Positions 50,926 through 58,335 of a DNA stretch of 64,000 nucleotides are shown here, piece after piece. The DNA is taken from assembly GCA_030655075.1 (NCBI GenBank), contig JAURWE010000058.1, forward strand, positions 372,001 to 436,000, written 5' to 3'. Source of the stretch: Pararhizobium sp. Lineage in GTDB: Bacteria; Pseudomonadota; Alphaproteobacteria; Rhizobiales; Rhizobiaceae. The position numbers were made by a program, and so were the translations under genes. Within the stretch, counting starts at the first letter, position 1. Every line of letters starts with the position of its first letter. The notes beneath the pieces are model-generated. The model had not been told where the DNA came from, did no database searches, and was given only the letters and a program-made list of their open reading frames with translations.

Positions 50926-53907
50926 TCAGTGCGCCTCGTCCCAGTTGCTGGCGGCGCGCGCATCCACCTTCAGCGGCACAGCCATGTCGAGCGCCGGCAG
51001 GGCGGCGTTTTCCATCGTCGAAATGACGATCGGAATGGTCTTTTCAACCTCCGACTCCTCGACTTCGAAAATCAGTTCGTCATGCACTTGCAGCAGCATG
51101 CGAGCCGAGAGTTTCGCGTCCGCGATCACCGGCTCCATGCGGATCATCGCCCGGCGGATGATATCGGCGGCAGAGCCCTGGATCGGCGCGTTGATGGCAG
51201 CGCGTTCGTTGAAAGCACGCACGGACGGGTTGGACGAGCGGATTTCTGGATAATGCACCCGCCGCCCGAAAATCGTCTCGACATAACCCTTGTCGCGGGC
51301 ATAGGCCTTGGTGCCGTCCATATAGTCGCGGATGCCGGGGAAACGCTCGAAATACTTCTTGATATAGTCGCCCGCCTCCGAGCGCTCGATCGACAGCTGG
51401 TTGGCAAGGCCGAAGGCGGAGATGCCGTAGATGATGCCGAAGTTGATTGCCTTCGCCCGCCGGCGGATGTCGCCCGGCATGCCCTCGACCGGCACGCCGA
51501 ACATTTCCGACGCCGTCATGGCATGAATGTCGATGCCGTCGGCAAAGGCCTGTTTCAGCTGCGGAATATTGGCGACATGCGCCAGCACGCGCAGCTCGAT
51601 CTGGCTGTAGTCGGCCGAAAGCAGCTTGTTGCCGGGCGTGGCGATGAACGCCGTGCGGATCTTGCGGCCCTCGGCATTGCGCACTGGAATGTTCTGCAGG
51701 TTCGGATCGGACGAGGACAGCCGTCCGGTCGTCGTCGCTGCCAGCGCGTAGGATGTGTGGACGCGCTTGGTCTCCGGATGCACGAAGGTCGGCAACGCGT
51801 CCGTGTAGGTTGATTTCAGCTTGGTCAACTGGCGCCAGTCGACGATCTTGCGCGGCAGCGGAATGCCCTGTGCGGCAAGGTCTTCCAGAACCTGCGCCGA
51901 GGTCGCCCACTGACCGGACTTGGTCTTCGTGCCGCCGGCCAGCCCCATCTTGCCGAACAGGATATCGCCCAGCTGCTTGGGCGAGCCGACATTGAAGCGC
52001 TCGCCGGCCAGCTCATAGATTTCGTGCTCCAGCCCGGCCGCTCCTTGCGCCAGTTCGCCGGAAAGCCGCGACAGGATCTGCCGGTCGATGGTGATGCCGC
52101 GCTCTTCCATCCGGGCAAGCACCGGCAGCAGCGGCCGTTCCAGGCGCTCATAGACGCTGACAAGGTTCTTTGCCGCCAGCCTGGGCTTCAGCACGAACCA
52201 GAGCCGCAGCGTCACATCGGCGTCTTCCGCCGCATAGGGTGTTGCTTTGTCGATCTCGACATAGTCGAAGGTCTGGCTCGTCTTGCCACTGCCGGCCACA
52301 TCCTTGTAGGCGATCGGCGTGTGGCCGAGCCAGCGTTCGGAGAGCGAATCCATGCCATGGGAACTCGTGCCGGTTCCGGCATCGAGCACATAGGACATCA
52401 GCATCGTGTCGTCGAAACCCTGGATGGTGATGCCGTGGCGGCGCATGACCAGATAGTCGTATTTGAGATTCTGCGCAACTTTCAGAACCGTCGGATCCTC
52501 CAGCAGCGCTTTCAGGCGCGGCAGCGCTTCGGCCATCGGAATCTGGCCCTCCACCAGCTTCACCCCGTCGCTGAAAAGATCGAGGCTGCCGGACTTGTGC
52601 CCGAGCGGAATGTAGGCAGCCTTGATGGCCAGTCCCGAAGGACCTTGGCTGTCGTCGGCAATCGCCATCGAAAACCCGGCCAGTTCCGCCTGCATCGCGT
52701 CGAGCGAGGTCGTTTCCGTGTCGAAGGCAACAAGACCGGTTTCGCGCGCCTTGGCGATCCAGGCATCCAGCGTCGCCAGATCACGGATCGCCACGTAGGA
52801 TGAGGTATCGATCTTGGCGGTCGCAAAAGCTTCGGCCCGGGCCAGCGCCAGATCCATGGGCGTGCGCGCCGAACCGCCAAGCTCTGTTATTTTGCCCGAA
52901 GCATCGGCCACGGTGGTTCCGGCCTCTTGTCCGCCGTCACCCGGGTCGAGATCCGGCCCATGCGCCGCTTCGCCCATCTGCACGGGAACGGCAGCGGCCT
53001 CGATCGCCCCGAGATCGGTGCCGGTCGCTTCCGCCACGCGGCGGGTCAGCGAGTTGAATTCCATCGCCTTCAAAAAGGCGATCAGCTTCGGTCCGTCCTG
53101 CTTTTCCAGAACAAGACCATCCAGCGGAATCTCGATCGGGCAATCCACCTTCAGCGTCACCAGCTGGCGCGACAGCAGCGCCAGTTCGGTGTTGGCGATG
53201 ATGTTCTCGCGGCGCTTCTGCTGCTTGATTTCGCCGGCGCGGGCCAGAAGCGTGTCGAGGTCGCCATATTCCTCCAGAAGCTGCGCCGCCGTCTTCGGTC
53301 CGATGCCGGGGATCCCGGGCACATTGTCGGTCGAATCGCCGGTCATTGCCTGCAGGTCGATCATCTTTTCCGGCGGCACACCCCATTTCTCGATCACCTC
53401 GGGAATGGAGATCTGTTTGTCCTTCATGCTGTCATACATGGAGACATTGGCGGTCACGAGCTGCATCAGGTCCTTGTCAGACGAAACGATGGTGACATCG
53501 GCGCCAACGGCCTCGGCCATCCGTGCATAGGTGGCGATCAGGTCGTCGGCCTCGAAACCTTCCGTTTCGATGCACGGCAGGTTGAAGGCCCGGGTTGCCT
53601 CGCGGATCAGGCCGAACTGCGGAATGAGATCTTCCGGCGGGGCCGAGCGGTTGGCCTTGTACTGGTCGTAGAGCGCGTTGCGGAATGTCTTCGACGAATA
53701 GTCGAAGATGACGGCGAAGTGGGTCGGCGTCACGCCGACGGATGTGTCGCGCGCATCGGTCAAAAGCTTCCACAGCATGTTGCAGAAACCAGACACGGCA
53801 TTGACCGGTAGGCCGTCCGATTTCCGGTTCAGCGGCGGTATGGCGTGGAAGGCCCGGAAAATGAAGCCAGAGCCGTCGACGAGGAAGAGATGATCACCTT
53901 TTTTCAT
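50926..53907 (-). CDS. polA: DNA polymerase I
   Basis: A 993-residue enzyme with three activities. The 5'-3' nuclease domain (1 to about 300) includes FRAFHAIPPL and VPGIPGIGPKTAAQLL. The 3'-5' exonuclease region (about 380-570) keeps the DEDD start VAFDTETTSLD, so proofreading is probably active. The polymerase domain has motif A LLSADYSQIELR (about 760), O-helix RRAKAINFGIIYG (about 815) and motif C LLQVHDELIFE near the C-terminus. It processes Okazaki fragments and fills repair gaps. A 70-residue acidic, low-complexity linker (around 310-350) between domains is longer than in E. coli. Confidence 0.97.
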   Translation of the reverse strand: MKKGDHLFLVDGSGFIFRAFHAIPPLNRKSDGLPVNAVSGFCNMLWKLLTDARDTSVGVTPTHFAVIFDYSSKTFRNALYDQYKANRSAPPEDLIPQFGLIREATRAFNLPCIETEGFEADDLIATYARMAEAVGADVTIVSSDKDLMQLVTANVSMYDSMKDKQISIPEVIEKWGVPPEKMIDLQAMTGDSTDNVPGIPGIGPKTAAQLLEEYGDLDTLLARAGEIKQQKRRENIIANTELALLSRQLVTLKVDCPIEIPLDGLVLEKQDGPKLIAFLKAMEFNSLTRRVAEATGTDLGAIEAAAVPVQMGEAAHGPDLDPGDGGQEAGTTVADASGKITELGGSARTPMDLALARAEAFATAKIDTSSYVAIRDLATLDAWIAKARETGLVAFDTETTSLDAMQAELAGFSMAIADDSQGPSGLAIKAAYIPLGHKSGSLDLFSDGVKLVEGQIPMAEALPRLKALLEDPTVLKVAQNLKYDYLVMRRHGITIQGFDDTMLMSYVLDAGTGTSSHGMDSLSERWLGHTPIAYKDVAGSGKTSQTFDYVEIDKATPYAAEDADVTLRLWFVLKPRLAAKNLVSVYERLERPLLPVLARMEERGITIDRQILSRLSGELAQGAAGLEHEIYELAGERFNVGSPKQLGDILFGKMGLAGGTKTKSGQWATSAQVLEDLAAQGIPLPRKIVDWRQLTKLKSTYTDALPTFVHPETKRVHTSYALAATTTGRLSSSDPNLQNIPVRNAEGRKIRTAFIATPGNKLLSADYSQIELRVLAHVANIPQLKQAFADGIDIHAMTASEMFGVPVEGMPGDIRRRAKAINFGIIYGISAFGLANQLSIERSEAGDYIKKYFERFPGIRDYMDGTKAYARDKGYVETIFGRRVHYPEIRSSNPSVRAFNERAAINAPIQGSAADIIRRAMIRMEPVIADAKLSARMLLQVHDELIFEVEESEVEKTIPIVISTMENAALPALDMAVPLKVDARAASNWDEAH

Positions 53908-54079
53908 GGGAAAAAGGGATAGCGCGCGCCGGTTTCGGCGTCCATATCTATTGCAGCCTGCCGCACTTTTCCAAAGGTTGGATACAGCGCGAGACCCTCA
54001 CGGCAACGTTACCAATTTGTAACCCGGCGATCGGCGCCGCACCCTTGAAAAGCCACATTCCGCCCCTCATTTCTTAGTG

Positions 54080-54230
54080 CAACGGCATCTGATCCTGCCG
54101 TCGTCTGGTGTCCGGCTTGTCCCCCGCCTTTGCCAGACGAGGACAAAGGCCTATCCCCCTCTCCGGGCCTTTGTCCCAGTTTCCCTAAGACCGCTGTGGC
54201 CGCGCCTCCCCGCCACAGCGGTTTTTCTTT
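54080..54230 (+). ncRNA. Candidate trans-acting small RNA (alpha-r7-like)
   Basis: Three successive hairpins on the plus strand. Hairpin 1: CGTCTGG (54102-54108) with CCAGACG (54133-54139), loop containing TGTCCCCCGCC. Hairpin 2: GGACAAAGGCC (54141-54151) with GGCCTTTGTCC (54166-54176), a perfect 11-bp stem, loop TATCCCCCTCTCCG. Hairpin 3: CCGCTGTGGC (54191-54200) with GCCACAGCGG (54212-54221), loop CGCGCCTCCCC, then TTTTTCTTT: an intrinsic terminator. All three loops expose C-rich anti-Shine-Dalgarno-like sequence, as in rhizobial trans-acting sRNAs. From memory, the alpha-r7 family (Smr7C, about 150 nt) lies next to polA in Sinorhizobium. The 5' end is estimated. Confidence 0.78.
54190..54230 (+). 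terminator. Intrinsic terminator of the small RNA
   Basis: An 11-bp GC-rich stem (54190-54200 with 54212-54222) followed by TTTTTCTTT. It points towards marR but precedes its start by about 80 bp, so it ends a separate transcript rather than an mRNA of a known gene. Confidence 0.92.
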
Positions 54231-54307
54231 GCCCGGACCAATTGCGTTTGGGTTGCAGTGCCTGCACTGCATATTGTCTTTCGGTGCAGTTGCGCTACGC
54301 TTCGGCC

Positions 54308-54742
54308 ATGGTCTTCAACCGGATGGATTCAGCGACCTATCTTGCCAATCTTCTGGCAAAGAGCTTCTCCCGCGCTTTGCAGGAGAGGGGCCAGAAGCTC
54401 GGCTTTGCGCCCGGCCAGTTTCCCGTCCTTCTGGAACTCTGGATCGAGGAAGGCCTGACGCAGAAGCAGCTTCTCGACCGGATGGACATCGAGCAGGCGA
54501 CCATGGCCAACACACTCGGCCGAATGGAGCGCGACGGCCTGATCACGCGCCGCAAGCACCCGGAAGACAAGCGCGCCCAGCAGATCTTCCTCACCGACAA
54601 GGCAAGGATGATGCAGGAGGCGGCGACCCAGGCGGCGCTGGAAGCCGACCAGTCGCATTTTCAGGGCTTTCGCCGTTTCGAGAAGGAGCTCCTGCTCGAA
54701 TATATCCGCATGGCCCTGACAAATGGCCGCAAGCCCGAGTGA
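54308..54742 (+). CDS. MarR family transcriptional regulator
   Basis: A 144-residue winged-helix regulator. GLTQKQLLDRMDIEQATMANTLGRMERDGLITRRKHPEDKRAQQIFLT (best read as the recognition helix QATMANTLGRMERDGL and wing KHPEDKRAQQIFLT) is typical MarR. Ligand and targets unknown. ATG at 54308 (MVFNRMDS) is chosen; the open frame back to 54077 would cover the small-RNA locus and its terminator and is not believable. Next gene (M20 peptidase) begins 90 bp downstream. Confidence 0.9.
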   Translation: MVFNRMDSATYLANLLAKSFSRALQERGQKLGFAPGQFPVLLELWIEEGLTQKQLLDRMDIEQATMANTLGRMERDGLITRRKHPEDKRAQQIFLTDKARMMQEAATQAALEADQSHFQGFRRFEKELLLEYIRMALTNGRKPE

Positions 54743-54832
54743 CGGCGGCTGATCGCTGCATCAAAAACTTTTGCTTTAAACCCGCCCCTATTCGGTTCTA
54801 GTGTCCGACAAAATCCATCGAAGGAATCGGAC

Positions 54833-56227
54833 ATGACCGACACGAACAGCGTCCTTGCGCGCGCCGACAGCAATCTTTCCGCCAGCCTCGACCGCCTCTT
54901 CGATCTGGTCCGTATCAAGTCGATTTCCACCGATCCGGCCTATGCGGCCGAATGCCGGAAGGCGGCCGAATGGCTGGTGAAAGATCTTGGCACGCTCGGA
55001 TTTAACGCTTCGGTGCGTGATACGGCCGGCCATCCGATGGTGGTCGCCCATCACGACGGCGCCGGTGCCCATGCGCCGCATGTCCTGTTCTACGGCCATT
55101 ATGACGTCCAGCCGGTCGATCCGCTCAACCTCTGGGACAGCCAGCCGTTCGAACCGCAGGTCAAGGAGCTGACGCCCGGCCGCAAGGTCATCACCGGCCG
55201 CGGGACCGCCGACGACAAGGGCCAGCTGATGACCTTCGTCGAGGCCTGCCGCGCCTTCAAGGAGATCGACGGGGCGCTGCCCTGCCGGGTCACCATCCTG
55301 TTCGAGGGTGAGGAGGAATCCGGTTCCCCATCGCTGAAGCCGTTTCTGGAAGCCAATGCCGCCGAGCTCAAAGCCGATTATGCGCTGGTCTGCGACACCA
55401 GCATGTGGGACGCAGAAACCCCGGCGATCTCGGCCGGCCTGCGTGGTCTCGTCGGCGAGGAAATCCGCATCAAGGCCGCCGATCGCGACCTGCATTCGGG
55501 ATATTTCGGTGGCGCAGCCGCCAACCCGATCCACATTCTCAGCAGCATTCTGGCCGGCCTGCATGATGCCGATGGCCGCGTCACGCTCGAGGGCTTCTAC
55601 GAGGGCGTCGAGGAAACGCCGAGCCAAATCAAGGCCGCCTGGGAAACGCTCGGCCAGACCTCGGAAAAATTCCTCGGTGAAATCGGCCTTTCGATCCCGT
55701 CGGGCGAAAAGAACCGCACGGTGCTCGAACTCACCTGGGCCCGCCCGACCGCCGAGGTTAACGGCATCTGGGGCGGCTATACCGGCGAAGGCTTCAAGAC
55801 GGTGATTGCCGCTGAAGCCTCGGCAAAGGTCTCTTTCCGTCTGGTCGGCCAGCAAAATCCGGACAAAATCCGCAAGGCCTTCCGCGCCTATGTCGAATCG
55901 AAACTGCCAGGCGATTGCTCGGTCGAGTTTCACGCCCACGGCGGCTCGCCGGCCATCCAATTGCCCTACGATTCGACGCTGCTCAATACCGCTAAGATGG
56001 CCCTGTCGGACGAATGGCCAAAACCTGCCGTCGTCATCGGCATGGGCGGCTCGATCCCGATCGTCGGCGATTTCCAGAAAATGCTGGGCATGGAATCGCT
56101 GCTGGTCGGCTTCGGCCTGTCGGACGACCGCATTCATTCGCCCAATGAAAAATACGAGCTGAACTCGTTTCACAAGGGCATCCGCTCGTGGATCCGTATC
56201 CTCACCGCCCTCGCGGCAGCAAAATAG
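54833..56227 (+). CDS. M20 family metallopeptidase (dipeptidase)
   Basis: A 464-residue zinc peptidase of the M20/M25/M40 superfamily, carnosinase/CNDP-like. VLFYGHYDVQP gives metal ligand His89 and Asp91; GRGTADDKGQL gives the bridging Asp near 128; FEGEEESGSPS gives the catalytic and ligand Glu pair near 160-162. A dimerisation domain follows (LHSGYFGGAAANPIH). Cytoplasmic hydrolysis of dipeptides or acyl-amino acids is expected; the substrate is not determined. AAGGAATCGG precedes the ATG. Confidence 0.93.
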   Translation: MTDTNSVLARADSNLSASLDRLFDLVRIKSISTDPAYAAECRKAAEWLVKDLGTLGFNASVRDTAGHPMVVAHHDGAGAHAPHVLFYGHYDVQPVDPLNLWDSQPFEPQVKELTPGRKVITGRGTADDKGQLMTFVEACRAFKEIDGALPCRVTILFEGEEESGSPSLKPFLEANAAELKADYALVCDTSMWDAETPAISAGLRGLVGEEIRIKAADRDLHSGYFGGAAANPIHILSSILAGLHDADGRVTLEGFYEGVEETPSQIKAAWETLGQTSEKFLGEIGLSIPSGEKNRTVLELTWARPTAEVNGIWGGYTGEGFKTVIAAEASAKVSFRLVGQQNPDKIRKAFRAYVESKLPGDCSVEFHAHGGSPAIQLPYDSTLLNTAKMALSDEWPKPAVVIGMGGSIPIVGDFQKMLGMESLLVGFGLSDDRIHSPNEKYELNSFHKGIRSWIRILTALAAAK

Positions 56228-56234
56228 CGCCCAC

Positions 56235-56263
56235 AAAAAAGCCTGCCGGGGTTCACGGCAGGC
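56235..56263 (-). terminator. Terminator of the 49-residue membrane protein gene
   Basis: GCCTGCCG (56241-56248) pairs with CGGCAGGC (56256-56263). On the minus strand the stem is followed by TTTTTTGT, so it terminates the small gene at 56288-56437; it may also slow transcription leaving the M20 gene. Confidence 0.88.
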
Positions 56264-56287
56264 TCTTCGCTTGGAACGAGGCGCGTC

Positions 56288-56437
56288 TCAGTTCTCTTCG
56301 ATCGCGACGCCATTTTTGCCGACGGTGATTTCGACACCGTCCGGCTTGCTCTCTTCTTGGTAGACATAGACGCCAAGGCCGAGAACGGCGACGACGAGCG
56401 CGCCGATGACGAAATACAGACTGCTATTGCGGTTCAA
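56288..56437 (-). CDS. Small membrane protein, 49 residues
   Basis: Starts at TTG (56437) with AGGAG six bases upstream, one of the best ribosome-binding sites in the window. The product begins MNRNSSLYFVIGALVVAVLG: one transmembrane helix at about 8-26, then a short acidic soluble tail ending with KNGVAIEEN. A dedicated terminator follows. The strong start site, the helix and the terminator support a real gene. It resembles small conserved rhizobial proteins of unknown function by general appearance only. Confidence 0.8.
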   Translation of the reverse strand: MNRNSSLYFVIGALVVAVLGLGVYVYQEESKPDGVEITVGKNGVAIEEN

Positions 56438-56637
56438 AACTCTCTCCTGGATTCCGGTGCGGTCCTGATCCGGCGCACCTTTGCTGGCGGGCAGCTTGTC
56501 ATCTGCTTACGCCGGTCAACAAACGCGGCCCGAGAACTTTTGTTCCATCGCTCTCAGCCCAAATTGCCGGGAACGATCCGAACCCATGCCCGTTTCATTC
56601 TCGAACCCGCACAATCAAGAGAAGGAAAGGAACAATC

Positions 56638-57198
56638 ATGCCTTCGATTAAGTCTGCCCGCATTCTCATCTTGGCCACCGATGGCTACGAGCGCTCGGAG
56701 CTGCGCGTGCCGCTCGATGAGCTGAAACGGCGCGGCGCAACGGTGAAAATCGCCTCGCTGGAGATGGGTCCGATCAAGAGCTGGGACAAGAAGGACTGGG
56801 GCGACACGGTCGATGTCGATCTGCTGCTGGATGAAGTGCGGCTTGAAGACTTCGACGCGCTCGTCCTGCCGGGCGGGCAGATCAATCCCGATCTCCTGCG
56901 CAAGAAAGAAACGGCGGTCGCTCTCGTCCGCGACTTCGTCAATTCCGGCAAGATCGTCGCCGCCATATGCCATGCGCCTTGGCTCCTCATCGAGGCCGGT
57001 GCCTTGAAAGGCAGGAAGGCCACGTCCTATGCTTCGATCAAGACGGACGTGCGCAATGCCGGCGCCGCCTGGACGGACGAAGCCGTCGTCACCGATAAGG
57101 GCATCATCACCTCCCGTTCGCCTGACGATCTCGAACCCTTCGTTGCCAAGATCATCGAGGAAGTCGAAGAAGGCCGCCACGAACGCCACGCTGCCTGA
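56638..57198 (+). CDS. DJ-1/PfpI family protein (YhbO-like)
   Basis: A 186-residue type 1 glutamine-amidotransferase-like domain of the DJ-1/PfpI group. The nucleophile Cys111 lies in AAICHAPWLLIEAG with adjacent His112; Glu18 in TDGYERSEL is the conserved acidic partner. VLPGGQINPDLLR is the second family motif. Members act as stress-related glyoxalase or deglycase enzymes or peptidases; which activity applies here is unknown. AAGGAAAGG precedes the ATG; a terminator follows. Confidence 0.93.
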   Translation: MPSIKSARILILATDGYERSELRVPLDELKRRGATVKIASLEMGPIKSWDKKDWGDTVDVDLLLDEVRLEDFDALVLPGGQINPDLLRKKETAVALVRDFVNSGKIVAAICHAPWLLIEAGALKGRKATSYASIKTDVRNAGAAWTDEAVVTDKGIITSRSPDDLEPFVAKIIEEVEEGRHERHAA

Positions 57199-57216
57199 TC
57201 GTCTTCAACGCAGAAA

Positions 57217-57248
57217 GGCCACCCGGTTTCACGGGTGGCCGTTCTTTT
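57217..57248 (+). terminator. Intrinsic terminator after the PfpI gene
   Basis: GGCCACCCG (57217-57225) pairs with CGGGTGGCC (57232-57240), followed by GTTCTTTTT. It also lies just beyond the stop of the convergent DUF992 gene (57264). Confidence 0.92.
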
Positions 57249-57263
57249 TCGTCGAAAGCGGGT

Positions 57264-57785
57264 TTAAGATTCAGGCGTCAAGGTCACCGATGTACCGGTG
57301 GCTGCGAGGTTCAAGCCCAGCTGGCCGGTGACGCTCAGCGTCTGCAGCTGAATCGAACCGGACGTGCCGCCGACCAGAATGTTGGCGCCGACACCGCCAC
57401 CCAGCGTCGCTTCTGCGGTAATGCCCTCGTAGAGCCCCGCCAGAGAACCGCTGTGAAGACCAGCCGTCGGAGCAAAGACCGACCAGACCAGACGCCCGCG
57501 TGTCGTGAAGCCGATATCGACACCCATTTTCCGGATCGCGCCCGAATAGGTTTCCACCGAGCCGCGATCGCCGATCGGCGTGAAGGTGCAGCCGAGCGTC
57601 TTGGCAGAGCCAAAGACGTAGCCAACGCCACCACCGACGTCGCAGGCGAGCGTTCCGATCTTGACGCCGCCTTCAATATCGTAGCTCGGGGCGGGTTCGC
57701 GCGAGACCATGTCGGCAGCAAGGGCGCCGGTTGCGCCGAGCATGCAGAATGCCGAGGCGGCTGTGATCAATGTTGTCGTATTCAT
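57264..57785 (-). CDS. DUF992 family exported protein
   Basis: A 173-residue secreted protein. The signal peptide ends AFCMLGATGALAA; the mature part has the DUF992 features IGTLACDVGGGVGYVFGSAK and LGCTFTP (two cysteines) and a glycine-rich C-terminal beta region with VGANILVGG. DUF992 proteins are common in Rhizobiales and have no defined function. ATG at 57785 has GGAG seven bases upstream; the open frame to 57848 is rejected. Confidence 0.9.
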   Translation of the reverse strand: MNTTTLITAASAFCMLGATGALAADMVSREPAPSYDIEGGVKIGTLACDVGGGVGYVFGSAKTLGCTFTPIGDRGSVETYSGAIRKMGVDIGFTTRGRLVWSVFAPTAGLHSGSLAGLYEGITAEATLGGGVGANILVGGTSGSIQLQTLSVTGQLGLNLAATGTSVTLTPES

Positions 57786-57886
57786 GGTGAACTCCAGTTT
57801 CAATGTAAAGGTCGAAGACGCCGTCAGCCCGGCGGTCCGGTTTTCCACTGCCGATGCGCCAAAACGATGGCGATTCGGCGGTCGGA

Positions 57887-58183
57887 TTATGGGGATGGTG
57901 GATCGTCGGCCGGGTCCGGATCATGCACATGTTCAACGAGCACATCGGTGAGCACGGCAGTGACCGCCTTAACCGCAACCGGCGTGTCCCATCCTGCCAG
58001 CGCCGTGTCGTCGATCAGCTGACGAATGCGTGGTTCCAAGGCCCGCTCCAGATCATCCTGGTGGATCGAGGCGTCGGCCGGGGAGGGCAGCTCGGCGGCA
58101 TGGGATGTCTGCAGATGCGAATGCTCCGCATCTCCGGTGATCTCTGCAGCGATGGAATGGGTGAACTCTTTCAAGGTGGTCAT
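57887..58183 (-). CDS. Small acidic protein of unknown function
   Basis: A 98-residue, His/Asp/Glu-rich protein starting MTTLKEFTHSIAAEITG, with no signal peptide or membrane segment. The middle (DDLERALEPRIRQLIDDTAL) is amphipathic helix and the tail is Asp/Pro-rich. AAGGAG precedes the ATG at 58183, supporting translation; an open frame to 58222 is an artefact. I do not recognise a family. It diverges from the penicillin-binding protein gene across 152 bp and may share a transcript with the DUF992 gene 101 bp downstream. Confidence 0.7.
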   Translation of the reverse strand: MTTLKEFTHSIAAEITGDAEHSHLQTSHAAELPSPADASIHQDDLERALEPRIRQLIDDTALAGWDTPVAVKAVTAVLTDVLVEHVHDPDPADDPPSP

Positions 58184-58335
58184 GGCGGGCTCCTTTGCCG
58201 CCACAACGGTCAAGCGCCACATATGTTCCGTTTCAACCGGCGTGGCTCACCGCAGCCATCATCTTTAACGCCCCCTTAAATCGCCGCAATTAGGATGCAA
58301 CGCACAAGAAACGCGAAGGGCATAGACGTTCCCGC

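Larger units (their letters stand above)
53908..54307. other. 400-bp polA-marR intergenic region
   Basis: No protein gene here. It holds the polA promoter (minus) on the left, the small-RNA candidate (about 54080-54230, plus), and the short marR leader on the right. CTTGAA at 54044-54049 is a possible -35 for the small RNA, with no convincing -10 partner. Confidence 0.6.

Noticed and set aside
54077..54307. 77-residue N-terminal extension of the MarR protein
   Set aside because: The open frame passes through the three hairpins and the intrinsic terminator of the small-RNA candidate; the MarR fold begins only after ATG 54308.
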